Counted from the first letter of the stretch, positions 25,940 through 35,136 are shown. The stretch is DNA of 47,838 bases from Vicingaceae bacterium (GCA_028336925.1 JAOKVV010000009.1:1-47838); one strand, 5' to 3'. Made by a program: numbers and translations. Notes: generated from the sequence alone by a model not told the origin.

Positions 25940-27283
25940 TTAAATAGTTTTTTGTTGCCAGTTATATTTCCATAGGTAGAGAAAGGAGAATAATCCCATT
26001 CCACCAAAATAGATAAATTCAGAGCACCATACCGTGGCAATGGAGAAATCATATTTTACTCCAATCAAGTATGCTCCATATAAATAAGCTATAATCGTTA
26101 CCACCTCAATTGCTAAAGAGTGTAATGTATTTCCGGTGCCTGTAACTGCGCTAAAAAGTATAAAAGCGATGCTAAATAGAAACATCGTGGCCGTAATGAC
26201 TTTCAATACAGGTAAACACGCATTGATTAAATCAACATCCAGTGTGTAAATCGATAATATTTCAATAGGAAATGATAGATTGATAATCATCATTAAAACG
26301 GTGGCACTAACGCTAAGAATTATGATGTTTCTCACCAGCTTAAATACGTAATTTACGCCACCTTCACCAATTACATTAGAAACCAAGGAGCTAGTAGCAG
26401 AGCTAAATCCAAACAGCGGTATCATCATTACCATATAAATACTTCTTACTATGTGAGAAACCGCCAATTCTCTTTCTCCGATCTGCTCGATAATCAAAAA
26501 GAAAATAAACCATGAACTCAATGAAATGGTGTTCTGTAACATTATCGGACTCGCTATTTTATACACTCGCTTTAGCGCCGAACCGTCTAGCTTTTTAAAC
26601 TGAAATAATCCATATTTAGGTAGGTCTACAAACTTAATTGTATAGAAAATAAACAACACACTTGCTGAAGCTTCTGAAATTATGGATGCAATTGCTGCAC
26701 CTTCAATGCCCATTTCGGGGAAACCGAAGTTTCCGAAAATCATTCCATAATCCAAGAATACATTGATGGATGACTGCACAACAGTAATGGCTATGAGGAT
26801 TTTAGTTTTGGTAATCCCTGTAAAAAAGGCCATGAACAACACATTGATGTACACGAAGATAATTCCAACAGATCGGTAATCTAAATAGGCAATCGAATTC
26901 TCTAAAATTCGCGGTGAAGCAGTGAAATTAGATAAGAATGCTTCTGAACCAAAACGGAGTAGCAGAAACATAACGATTCCCATTCCGATAGAAGCAAACA
27001 GGCTGACATTGAATAAATTTCCAATGGCTTTGTAGTTTTCTTCTCCATTTCTTCGCCCGATTAGGATTTGACAACCAACAGAGAAGCCAAAACCCAACAT
27101 CACCATTACAAAATAGAAAATACCAGCATTTCCTGCCGCACCTAATTCTATCTCACCCACATGGCCAAGAAAGGCAGTGTCGGTAACGTTCACAATATTC
27201 TGAGCTACATTGCTTAAAATTATTGGAAAACTAACCAACCAAATATTTTTGAATGATATGGTTTGTAATGCTTTAATCGACAT
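25940..27283 (-). CDS. MATE-family multidrug/toxin efflux transporter
   Basis: 447 residues with about twelve membrane helices in two six-helix halves. The N-terminal half contains VTDTAFLGHVGEIELGAAG at about 33-51, typical of the MATE family. Members exchange cations (H+ or Na+) for organic cations or toxins; the substrate cannot be told. It overlaps the upstream methyltransferase gene by 11 nt and is followed by fmt after 4 nt, so the three genes are translated from one transcript. Confidence 0.9.
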   Translation of the reverse strand: MSIKALQTISFKNIWLVSFPIILSNVAQNIVNVTDTAFLGHVGEIELGAAGNAGIFYFVMVMLGFGFSVGCQILIGRRNGEENYKAIGNLFNVSLFASIGMGIVMFLLLRFGSEAFLSNFTASPRILENSIAYLDYRSVGIIFVYINVLFMAFFTGITKTKILIAITVVQSSINVFLDYGMIFGNFGFPEMGIEGAAIASIISEASASVLFIFYTIKFVDLPKYGLFQFKKLDGSALKRVYKIASPIMLQNTISLSSWFIFFLIIEQIGERELAVSHIVRSIYMVMMIPLFGFSSATSSLVSNVIGEGGVNYVFKLVRNIIILSVSATVLMMIINLSFPIEILSIYTLDVDLINACLPVLKVITATMFLFSIAFILFSAVTGTGNTLHSLAIEVVTIIAYLYGAYLIGVKYDFSIATVWCSEFIYFGGMGLFSFLYLWKYNWQQKTI

Positions 27284-28475
27284 AAACGACTAATCCCTTT
27301 AAATAAGCTCCTTCTGGGTGATACATACTAACTGGGTGATCTGCCGGTTGTGATAAATGCTCCATTACTCGCACATTTCTGCCAGATTCTATTGCCGCTG
27401 CCATAATGGTGTTGTAAAAAGTTTGTCGGTCTACTACTTGAGAGCAAGAAAAGGTGAGCAAAACACCGCCCTTTTTCATCATTTTAAATGCCCGAGCGTT
27501 TAATCGCTTGTATCCCTGAATAGCGTTGTGTAATGATTTTTTGTTTTTTGCGTAAGCCGGAGGATCTAAGATGATTACATCATAATCTTCCTCACATTTA
27601 TTTAAAAAAGTAATGGTATCAGCTACAATGCTTTTATGCTTAACCTTTTTATCAAAGTTGATTGCTACATTTCGATCGGTCAGTGCAATTGCTTTTTCAG
27701 AACTATCTAACGAATGAACTTCTTTGGCTCCTGCTTTTAATGCATATACAGAGAAACCACCTGAATAACAGAATGTATTCAACAGCTTTTTGCCGCTCAC
27801 ATATTTCTGTAATAACTTTCTATTTTCACGTTGATCGATAAAGAAACCAGTCTTTTGTCCACTTACCCAATCAATCTCGAAAGTGATGCCGTATTCTTTT
27901 ACCAACTGCTTGCCTTCGTGCTCACCGATTAAGTAGCCATTTTCTATGGTTGCTGCATAATCTGGTGGTAATGTTTCTGCACTTTTATCATAAATAGCTT
28001 TCAACTTTCCTTTCGAAGCTTTGATAATTGCTTTCGCGATTTCATTTCGCACTTTATGCATCCCGATAGAATGCGCTTGATAAACGGCTACATCGCCATA
28101 AATATCTATAATCAATCCACTAAAGCCGTCACCTTCTCCATGTATTAGCCGGTAAGTGGTAGTTTCTTCAGAATCGAATAAACTAATGGTTTTGCGATAG
28201 TTAATAGCGTTGGATATTTTATCTTCCCAAAATTTAGCGGTGAGGTGAATGTCCTCAAAACTAAATATTCGAACAGCGATAGAGCCATTATGAAAATGTC
28301 CCAATGCTAAGAAATCACCATTGTTGGCGACAACTTTTACTATTTCACCATCAGCCAAATCGTCTTGATCTTCGTCGATTAGAATACGCTCAATAGCTCC
28401 CGAAAAAATCCAAGGATGTTTACGTTGTATAGATGCTTCTTTTTTATGCTTCAGTGTTATAATTGGAATAGCCAT
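27273..28475 (-). CDS. RlmI-like 23S rRNA (cytosine-5) methyltransferase
   Basis: 400 residues. It has an N-terminal PUA domain (QRKHPWIFSGAIERI at about 17-31) followed by a central EEHEE-like region and a Rossmann methyltransferase domain. The SAM-binding loop is NTFCYSGGFSVYALKAGA near 228-245 and the catalytic region is ILDPPAYAKNKKS near 295-307; the sequence LTFSCSQ supplies the family cysteine. RlmI methylates C1962 of 23S rRNA in E. coli; the exact site here is inferred. It is the first gene of the operon with the MATE and fmt genes. Confidence 0.88.
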   Translation of the reverse strand: MAIPIITLKHKKEASIQRKHPWIFSGAIERILIDEDQDDLADGEIVKVVANNGDFLALGHFHNGSIAVRIFSFEDIHLTAKFWEDKISNAINYRKTISLFDSEETTTYRLIHGEGDGFSGLIIDIYGDVAVYQAHSIGMHKVRNEIAKAIIKASKGKLKAIYDKSAETLPPDYAATIENGYLIGEHEGKQLVKEYGITFEIDWVSGQKTGFFIDQRENRKLLQKYVSGKKLLNTFCYSGGFSVYALKAGAKEVHSLDSSEKAIALTDRNVAINFDKKVKHKSIVADTITFLNKCEEDYDVIILDPPAYAKNKKSLHNAIQGYKRLNARAFKMMKKGGVLLTFSCSQVVDRQTFYNTIMAAAIESGRNVRVMEHLSQPADHPVSMYHPEGAYLKGLVVYVD

Positions 28476-28780
28476 AATGTATATTTATTGAATTGCGAAA
28501 TTAGCCAAAGCGATAGGAATGGAGGTTTAATCGGAATTAAAAAGTGGTGGTGATTTTGGATTTGCTAGAGGATGAACGATTGCCGCGCTCATAGAAGTTA
28601 GATCGCTTTGATGTTAGAAGTTAGAGGTTAGACTGCTGCATAGTAGAATTTAGATAGCTATTATTGAATTAATAAGCTATCTTTTTCTTTGTGAACTTTG
28701 CGCCCTTTGTGGTTAATTAAAAAAGAAGTAAGTTGCTTTGGATGCATAGTTTAGACTAATTTAATGCTATTGCTAGAAAC
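28476..28780. other. Intergenic region with simple GTTAGA-type repeat and low-complexity motifs
   Basis: No gene. It contains a short degenerate tandem of GTTAGA(A/G) (separate entry) and, at 28687-28716, the phrase TTTGTGAACTTTGCGCCC, a type of intergenic sequence I have seen repeatedly in other Bacteroidota genomes. Neither has a known function. Confidence 0.5.
28593..28632. repeat. Degenerate tandem GTTAGA-like repeat
   Basis: GTTAGAAG, TTAGAG and GTTAGA lie in direct succession at 28613-28632, with a related AGAAGTTAGA at 28593-28602. By eye a 6-8 nt unit with imperfect copies. Confidence 0.6.
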
Positions 28781-28814
28781 AAAAAAAGCCCTTTCTCATA
28801 AGAGAAAGAGCTTT
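28781..28814 (-). terminator. ndk terminator
   Basis: On the minus strand a 13-bp stem with one G-U pair (28785-28797 with 28802-28814), a 4-nt loop and seven T, 20 nt beyond the ndk stop. Confidence 0.88.
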
Positions 28815-28834
28815 TGAAAATTATTATCTATTAA

Positions 28835-29254
28835 CTAGAAACGCTCTAAGCTAGAAAAGTAAAAGTTACCTTCAATCTCAGCGTTTTCATCGCTATCAGA
28901 TCCATGTACTGCATTTGCAGAGATAGACTCAGCATACATCTTACGGATAGTACCTTCAGCTGCTTCTGCAGGGTTAGTAGCACCGATTAATGTTCTAAAG
29001 TCAGCTACTGCATTTTCTTTTTCAAGAATTGCCGCTACGATTGGGCCATTGCTCATGTATTCTACTAACTCTCCGTAAAACGGACGCTCACGGTGTACTG
29101 CATAAAATTCGCCTGCTTCTTCTTTAGAAAGCTTTGTGTATTTCATTGCAACGATTCTAAAACCTGCTGCATTAATCTTGTCTAAAATTCCACCGATGTA
29201 GTTTTTCTCTACTGCATCAGGCTTAATCATGGTAAATGTTCTGTTTGTAGCCAT
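28835..29254 (-). CDS. ndk: Nucleoside-diphosphate kinase
   Basis: 139 residues, standard length. The catalytic histidine is H117 in [15 protein letters not shown], and the N-terminal block [19 protein letters not shown] is intact. It transfers phosphate from ATP to other nucleoside diphosphates through a phosphohistidine. It is monocistronic with a clear terminator and a -7 box. Confidence 0.97.
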   Translation of the reverse strand: MATNRTFTMIKPDAVEKNYIGGILDKINAAGFRIVAMKYTKLSKEEAGEFYAVHRERPFYGELVEYMSNGPIVAAILEKENAVADFRTLIGATNPAEAAEGTIRKMYAESISANAVHGSDSDENAEIEGNFYFSSLERF

Positions 29255-29290
29255 TTAATTATTGTATTTGTCGATTTCTTAATAAAAACG

Positions 29291-29298
29291 CAAAATTA
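29291..29298 (-). promoter_or_regulatory. -7 box for ndk
   Basis: The minus-strand octamer TAATTTTG matches TAnnTTTG, ending 36 nt before the ATG. Confidence 0.45.
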
Positions 29299-29400
29299 GA
29301 TAATCTCACAGATATTCGCTAATTCTAAAGTTAAATTAATGTGATGTTTGATAGATTCATTTTTTATTGAGTATCACTACTTAATTTTCTTCCATAATTC

Positions 29401-29408
29401 TATCTTTG
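29401..29408 (+). promoter_or_regulatory. -7 box for the glycosyltransferase genes
   Basis: TATCTTTG matches TAnnTTTG and lies 21 nt before the TTG start at 29430, giving a leader of about 15 nt. It looks intact although the first gene is broken. Confidence 0.5.
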
Positions 29409-29429
29409 TAGACATTAAAACCTCATTCA

Positions 29430-30647
29430 TTGGCTCAAAAATGTGTTTTATATATTTCTTACGATGGACTTACAGATCCATTAGGGCAATCACAAATTAT
29501 CCCTTATTTATCAGGGCTATCTGTTAAAGGGTATCGAATTACTATTTTAAGTAATGAGAAAAAAGAAAATTATCATGAGAACAGGGCCGTGGTAGAAAAG
29601 AAATTATTAGATGCTAATATAACTTGGAAATTTACCTTTTACTCCAATAAACCACCCGTTGTTTCTTCAGCATTTGGTGTAAGGCGTATGAGAAAATTGG
29701 CTTCTTTTTTAGCTAAAAAAGAAGCATTTGATATTATTCATTGTCGTTCTATATAATCTACTATGGTAGGAGATAGCGTTCGAAAGAGATTTGGAGGAAA
29801 ACTCATATTTGATATTCGTGGGTTTTGGGCAGACGAAAGAGTAGAAGGAGAGCTGTGGAATTTAGATAACAAGTTGTATAAAGCCATTTACCTTTACTTT
29901 AAAAAGAAAGAAAAACAGTATTTCAGAACTGCAGATGCGGTGATTACCCTTACGGAAAACGCCCAAAAATATGTTTTGGCAAACTTTGAAACTAAAAAGA
30001 ATTTTCAGGTAGTGCCTTGTGCGGTGGATTTAAATCATTTTAGTACCAAAAGCTTAGATCAGGTCATGATTACAAACCTAAAATCAAAATGGGGAGTTAC
30101 TGATGCTGATTTTGTTTTAAGTTATATCGGTTCATTAGGAACTCGTTACCGATTGAAAGAAATGTTACAGTTTTTCAAACAACTGCAATTAATTCAACCG
30201 AATGCTAAGTTTTTATTTATCACTAAGAGCGATACTTCTCAGATCAAAGATTTATGTCAAGAGTTACAAATCGATTTTAAAAATATCATTATCGACAGCT
30301 GTAATTATCAAGACATTCCGAACTATATAGCTGTTAGTCATGCATCAATCTTTTTTATTGTAACTTCATTTTCTGGCAAGGCAGTAAGCCCTACTAAGCA
30401 AGGAGAAATTATGAGTTTAGGGTTGCCAATAGTATGTAATGCTGATCTAGGTGACTCTGATACGATTCTTAAATTAACAAAAACAGGCATAGTTCCTAAT
30501 GATTATAGTATTGAAGCATTGAGACAGGGCGCTAAAGATTTGTTGGCCTTTTCTGCTACACCGCAAGAAATTGAAAACGCAGCCGCAGACTATTTTTCAT
30601 TAGAAAAAGCGGTTGAAAAGTATCATTCAGTTTATCAAAATCTTTAG
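29430..30647 (+). pseudogene. GT4-type glycosyltransferase interrupted by one in-frame TAA
   Basis: 406 codons in a single frame from a TTG start at 29430. The N-terminus reads VLYISYDGLTDPLGQSQIIP, typical of a capsule or exopolysaccharide glycosyltransferase of the GT4 group. A TAA at 29754-29756 follows the sequence FDIIHCRSI, the conserved HCRS segment that ends the acceptor domain. The frame continues after it with STMVGDS, then KLIFDIRGFWADERVEGEL, a family hallmark. The donor half (FSGKAVSPTKQGEIMSLGLPIVCN) is fully preserved. One point mutation therefore separates the two Rossmann halves. A downstream ATG at 29763 could restart translation, but the product would lack the acceptor domain. 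Confidence 0.8.
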
Positions 30648-30657
30648 TTTAACTTAA

Positions 30658-31740
30658 ATGGATTTAAAACCTAAGCAAGTTCTCATAATAGCTAATCATC
30701 GTTATGATAGATCTGCAGGTCAGTGATTTAGATATGAACAGTATTTATCATTTTTAGAGCAAAATGGCTACGAGTTTACGCTTTCAAATATTTTAAATCA
30801 AGAGCAAGATTTTAAATTATATTCTAAAGGTAACTATTGGAGTAAACTTTGGATTGAAATTAATTCTTGGATAATTCGATTTAAAGATGTTAGAAGGTCC
30901 GATAACTTTGATATTATCTTAATTTACAGAGAAGCTCTATTAACAGGCAGTACTTATTTTGAAAAAAAATTTGGACAATCAAAAGCTAAGGTTGTTTTTG
31001 ACTTTGAAGATGCGATTTGGTTACCAAATGTTTCAGCAGGAAATAAAGCATTACAAGCGCTAAAAAGGCCATCAAAAACTAATGAGATAATTCGTTATGC
31101 GGACATGGTTTTTGCCGGGAATAATTTTTTAGCAAATTACGCATCCACTTTTTGTGATCAAGTAAAAGTAATCCCAACAACGATTGATAAAAGCTATCAC
31201 ATAAGAAAAGGTGATAGTAAAAAGCAAAAGCTCTGTATTGGTTGGACAGGTACACAGACAACACTAAAATACTTGGAACCTTTAAAAGAGGTGTTTGTTG
31301 AATTACAGCAAAAGTATGGAGATGAGATATATTTTAAGGTAATATGTGATCAGCCTTTGGAAATGGTAGGTATTGATTTAGTTAATGAAAAATGGAGTAA
31401 ATCTGCTGAGATAGAACAATTGGCTACAATAGATATAGGCGTTATGCCACTCGAGGAAGATGATTGGAGTAAAGGAAAATGTGGTTTCAAAGGATTACAA
31501 TATATGGCGATGGAATCAGTTTCAATTTTATCTCCTGTGGGAGTGAATAAAGAGATAATTAATCATGGAAAGAATAGTTTTTTAGCAGAAACTACAGAAG
31601 ACTGGAAGAGAACGCTATCTTTGCTGATTGATGATGAAAATCTTCGAAAAGAAATTGGCAAAGAAGCCAGAAAAACAATTGAAGAACGATACTCTGTAAA
31701 TGCTATGAAATCGGAGTATCTCAAAATTTTAATAAACTAA
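30658..31740 (+). pseudogene. Second glycosyltransferase, interrupted by one in-frame TGA
   Basis: 361 codons in one frame from the ATG at 30658. It begins QVLIIANHRYDRSAGQ, then a TGA at 30724-30726 (codon 23), then FRYEQYLSFLEQNGYEFTL. In this family the motif normally reads GQRFR-EQY, so the stop replaces an arginine; CGA to TGA by one transition would explain it. The rest is intact: VVFDFEDAIWLPN, GWTGTQTTLKYL, then DIGVMPLEEDDWSKGKCGFK and PVGVNKEIINHG, the donor-binding half of a GT4-like enzyme. Reading restarts after codon 23 would lose the first strand of the Rossmann fold. The gene lies 10 nt after the first broken glycosyltransferase. Confidence 0.8.
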
Positions 31741-31759
31741 CCGAATAATAAAGAATTAA

Positions 31760-32836
31760 ATGAAGACAACAGCTTTAACACAAAAACATATTAAATTAGG
31801 AGCTAGAATGGTTCCTTTCGCAGGTTATAATATGCCACTACAGTATGTGGGGTTAACACAAGAGCATTTAGCTGTAAGAAACAGTGTTGGTGTATTTGAC
31901 GTGTCTCATATGGGAGAGTTTATTATCCGTGGTAATGGAGCGTTGGAATTAATTCAAAAGATATCCACAAATGATGCTTCTAAGTTAGTTCCTGGAAAAG
32001 TTCAATATTCATGCATGCCGAATGGAAAGGGCGGAATAGTAGATGATTTGTTGATTTACATGATGGACGAAAATACCTATATGTTAGTAGTAAATGCTTC
32101 TAATATTGAGAAAGATTGGCAGTGGATTTCGTCTAATAATTCCTTTGGTGCCGAGATGTTAGATATCTCTGATAATACAACTTTATTAGCAGTACAAGGA
32201 CCTAAGGCAATTTCAGCACTTCAATCATTAACTTCTGTGAATTTAGAAGAAATGAAGTATTACACCTTTGAGCGTGGAACTTTTGCAGGATATGATAATG
32301 TAATTATATCGGCTACAGGATATACTGGTTCAGGAGGTTTTGAATTATATTTTGATAATGCTCATGCCGATAATATTTGGGATAAAATATTTAAGGCTGG
32401 GGAGAAAGAAGGAATTATGGCTGCTGGATTAGGATGCAGAGATACATTGAGATTAGAAAAAGGATTTTGTTTGTATGGAAATGATATCGACGATACTACT
32501 TCACCAATAGAAGCAGGGTTAGGATGGGTAACTAAGTTCACGAAAGACTTTATTGATTCTAAGACATTCGAAAAGCAAAAAGAAAACGGGGTTACTAAGA
32601 AATTAGTTGGCTTTAAGATGGAAGATAGAGGAATTCCTCGTCAGCATTATAAAGTAATGGATGCACAGGGCAACGAGATTGGTGAAGTTACTTCGGGAAC
32701 AAGCTCTCCATCCTTAAAAGTTGGTTTAGGTTTGGCTTATGTAAACATTACTTTTGCTAAACCTGATACGGAAATATTCATTAGTATTAGAGATAAAGCA
32801 GCAAAAGCGATTGTAGCTAAGACACCATTTTTATAA
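31760..32836 (+). CDS. gcvT: Glycine cleavage system T protein (aminomethyltransferase)
   Basis: 358 residues. Visible are RMVPFAGYNMPLQY at about 14-27 and FDVSHMGEFIIRG at about 46-58, both folate-binding family blocks, and the central ATGYTGSGGFELYFD near 178-192. The C-terminal barrel contains GIPRQHYKV and GEVTSGTSSPSLK. GcvT takes the aminomethyl group from the H protein and forms methylene-tetrahydrofolate. gcvH and gcvP are not adjacent. It starts 19 nt after the broken glycosyltransferase and has no visible promoter of its own. Confidence 0.95.
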   Translation: MKTTALTQKHIKLGARMVPFAGYNMPLQYVGLTQEHLAVRNSVGVFDVSHMGEFIIRGNGALELIQKISTNDASKLVPGKVQYSCMPNGKGGIVDDLLIYMMDENTYMLVVNASNIEKDWQWISSNNSFGAEMLDISDNTTLLAVQGPKAISALQSLTSVNLEEMKYYTFERGTFAGYDNVIISATGYTGSGGFELYFDNAHADNIWDKIFKAGEKEGIMAAGLGCRDTLRLEKGFCLYGNDIDDTTSPIEAGLGWVTKFTKDFIDSKTFEKQKENGVTKKLVGFKMEDRGIPRQHYKVMDAQGNEIGEVTSGTSSPSLKVGLGLAYVNITFAKPDTEIFISIRDKAAKAIVAKTPFL

Positions 32837-32860
32837 ATAGAAATTTAAAATTTAAAGCGA

Positions 32861-33598
32861 TTGGAAAATCCAGATGCAGAACATTTACGAAAAGTGGAGG
32901 TGTGTTTATCACCTGCACTTTTTCCGGTTTATTACAGTAATAAAAATTGTGTTGTAGTTGTAATTGATGTCTTTAGAGCAACATCAGCTATTGTTACCGC
33001 TTTCGATAATGGGATAAAAGAAATTATTCCGGTTAGCTCTTTAGAGGAAGCCAAAGAATATAAGGAGCAAGGCTACTATGTAGGAGCCGAGCGAAAAGGA
33101 GAAATAATCGAAGGGTTTGATTTTGGCAACTCTCCGTTTAGTTATATGCAAGAGAAATTAAGAGGAGAAACCGTAGTTTTAACTACAACAAATGGCACAA
33201 AAGCGCTAAATAGAGCTAAAGCTGCTGATCGAGTAATAGTTGGTTCGTTCTTGAATTTAACTGCTGTAATTGAATATCTTAAGTCAGAGAAAAAAGATGT
33301 TTTGTTGCTTTGTGCAGGGTGGAGAGATCGTTATAATATGGAAGATACGCTGTTCGCAGGAGCTGTGGTAGAAGGGTTGATTCAAGATCCGTTGTTTGGC
33401 AATTTGGCTGATTCTGCAACGGCAAGCATGCATTTATACCAAGTAGCTAAATCAGATCTTAATGAATACTTAAAGGATTCTTCTCATAGAAGACGTTTAG
33501 CACGATTAAATTTGGAAAAAGATATCGTTTATTGTTTGCAACGAGACATTAGTTCAAATGTGCCAATATTGGAGGGCAATGCTTTGGTAATTAAATAA
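32861..33598 (+). CDS. ComB-like 2-phosphosulfolactate phosphatase
   Basis: 245 residues from a TTG start at 32861. The block VVVIDVFRATSAIVTAFDNG at about 33-52 and VVLTTTNGTKALNRAKAA at about 105-122 are typical of the ComB family, and ALLCAGW-like sequence LLLCAGWRDRYNMEDTLFAG follows near 148-167. In methanogens ComB makes sulfolactate in coenzyme M synthesis. In Bacteroidota the family is widespread but no coenzyme M is known; a part in sulfonate or sulfonolipid metabolism is possible. It lies 24 nt after gcvT and 2 nt before the nuclease gene. Confidence 0.88.
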   Translation: MENPDAEHLRKVEVCLSPALFPVYYSNKNCVVVVIDVFRATSAIVTAFDNGIKEIIPVSSLEEAKEYKEQGYYVGAERKGEIIEGFDFGNSPFSYMQEKLRGETVVLTTTNGTKALNRAKAADRVIVGSFLNLTAVIEYLKSEKKDVLLLCAGWRDRYNMEDTLFAGAVVEGLIQDPLFGNLADSATASMHLYQVAKSDLNEYLKDSSHRRRLARLNLEKDIVYCLQRDISSNVPILEGNALVIK

Positions 33599-33600
33599 TA

Positions 33601-34593
33601 ATGAAACGGAGTTTTGTAAATTCTATTGTTTTAGCATTTATTTTATTGTTTCCAATTAAGCAGTTAAATTCTTGGGTTTTTTTTGGTCACATTAGGATCA
33701 ATAAAATGGCGGTATTTACTTTACCGCCTGAGATGATAGGTTTTTACAAGCGTTATGTCGATTACGTTTCTGAAAATGCAGTTAACCCTGATAAGCGCAG
33801 ATATGCCTCCAAAGGAGAAGCTCCAAGGCATTATATTGATATTGATCATTATGGAAATGATACGTTAGATCCATTTGAGGCAGTACCGATGAGGTGGCAA
33901 GATGCTATAGCAAAATATACAGAAGATACCCTTCAAGCTTATGGAATAGTTCCGTGGCATATCAACTCAATGATGTATTGGCTAACTGATGCTTTTAAAA
34001 AGCAAAATGTTGAGCGTATAATTTATTTATCAGCAGATTTAGGACATTATATAGGAGATGCCCACGTGCCATTGCACACTACCAAAAATTACAACGGCCA
34101 GCTTACAGGCCAACGTGGTATTCATGGTTTTTGGGAATCTCGGATTCCAGAGTTAACCGCCGATGAGTATGATTATTTTGTAGGAAGAGCTGCTTATATT
34201 AAATCTCCCTTAGAAGATGCTTGGAATACAGTAAAAGTTAGTCATGTAGCGGTGGATTCAATGCTTAATTTTGAACGAATCTTGAATGATAAATTCCCAT
34301 CTGATCAGAAGTATACCTATGAAAATAGGGGAGCTTCTATAATGAAACAATATTCGCTAGATTATACCATGGCTTATAATGAAATGCTAGATGGAATGGT
34401 AGAGCGAAGAATGCGCAAGGCAGTTATCTCAGTAGGGAGTATGTGGTATACTGCTTGGGTAAATGCTGGAGAACCGGATTTGAACAAGTTGTTATTATCG
34501 CCCAAGGAATTGGTCCTGCTAGAGAAGGAAGCCAAAGAGCTAGAAGAACAATTTGAAGGAAACGCTATAAAAGGGCGAGAGCACGACCATTGA
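33601..34593 (+). CDS. S1/P1-type nuclease / zinc-dependent phospholipase C-fold protein, exported
   Basis: 330 residues with a signal peptide that would be cleaved before W25, so the mature N-terminal tryptophan can act as a zinc ligand, as in S1/P1 nucleases. Other probable ligands are H30, D82/H83 (YIDIDHYG), H149, D153 and H159 (LGHYIGDAHVPLH), and H175 with E179 (GIHGFWES). This matches the three-zinc arrangement of the family. It would hydrolyse nucleic acids or phospholipids outside the cell or in the periplasm. It follows the ComB-like gene after 2 nt. Confidence 0.85.
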   Translation: MKRSFVNSIVLAFILLFPIKQLNSWVFFGHIRINKMAVFTLPPEMIGFYKRYVDYVSENAVNPDKRRYASKGEAPRHYIDIDHYGNDTLDPFEAVPMRWQDAIAKYTEDTLQAYGIVPWHINSMMYWLTDAFKKQNVERIIYLSADLGHYIGDAHVPLHTTKNYNGQLTGQRGIHGFWESRIPELTADEYDYFVGRAAYIKSPLEDAWNTVKVSHVAVDSMLNFERILNDKFPSDQKYTYENRGASIMKQYSLDYTMAYNEMLDGMVERRMRKAVISVGSMWYTAWVNAGEPDLNKLLLSPKELVLLEKEAKELEEQFEGNAIKGREHDH

Positions 34594-34618
34594 ATTTAAT
34601 AGTACTTCAATCAACAAA

Positions 34619-34650
34619 AAAGCCCTTACTGATTTCTCAATAAGGGCTTT
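34619..34650 (-). terminator. Terminator of the small lipoprotein gene
   Basis: A perfect 10-bp stem (34619-34628 with 34641-34650). On the minus strand it is followed by a T run, so it ends the gene at 34672-35115. It may act weakly in the other direction. Confidence 0.8.
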
Positions 34651-34671
34651 GTATACTATTAGAAATGAGTC

Positions 34672-35115
34672 TTACTTCATTTCTTCGCCTGTAGCTAAAG
34701 AAGTATTTATATCTTCCATTACAACAGTTACTTTTTTCATTTCTTCTTGGTAAAATGCCATCTTCTCTTCAAAAGTAGCTTCATCCGCAGGAGCTTTAAA
34801 GTTGTTCATCCATTCCATCATACCTGACTTTGCATTTTTTATAGAAGTAACAGCAGTTTCATAGTTGGTTACAGTCACCATCGCAATAGAGTCAGATGCC
34901 ATCGTGGTATCATTTTTAATAGCAGTAGCTTTTTCGTCTAATGCTCTCTCTAATGTACCTAAGTCACCCATTTTTGCCATTGCATCGTCATGAACTTTCA
35001 TCACCTCTGCTTTGATAGCGTCTATTTGTTTGTTTTGTTCTTCAGCTGCTCCATTGCAAGCTGCAAAATTGAAAGCAATTGCTAAAACTGCTACGATACT
35101 TAAAATTTTCTTCAT
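34672..35115 (-). CDS. Small hypothetical lipoprotein
   Basis: 147 residues. The signal peptide ends in the lipobox NFAAC at about residues 16-20. The rest is helical and charged, rich in Met, Lys and Glu, and looks like a coiled coil over about 25-145. It resembles lipoproteins often annotated as viral A-type inclusion proteins in Bacteroidota, a name based on coiled-coil similarity only. Function unknown. Monocistronic, with promoter and terminator visible. Confidence 0.75.
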   Translation of the reverse strand: MKKILSIVAVLAIAFNFAACNGAAEEQNKQIDAIKAEVMKVHDDAMAKMGDLGTLERALDEKATAIKNDTTMASDSIAMVTVTNYETAVTSIKNAKSGMMEWMNNFKAPADEATFEEKMAFYQEEMKKVTVVMEDINTSLATGEEMK

Positions 35116-35136
35116 TTTTTATAGATGTTTTTTTTG

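Noticed and set aside
25936-26052. Longer N-terminus for fmt
   Set aside because: It lies inside the MATE gene and adds 39 residues that do not belong to the family, which begins at the ATG at 25935.
29763-30647. Second half of the first glycosyltransferase as an independent gene
   Set aside because: It is in the same frame as the preceding half, starts in the middle of the conserved acceptor-donor junction and has no promoter or leader of its own.
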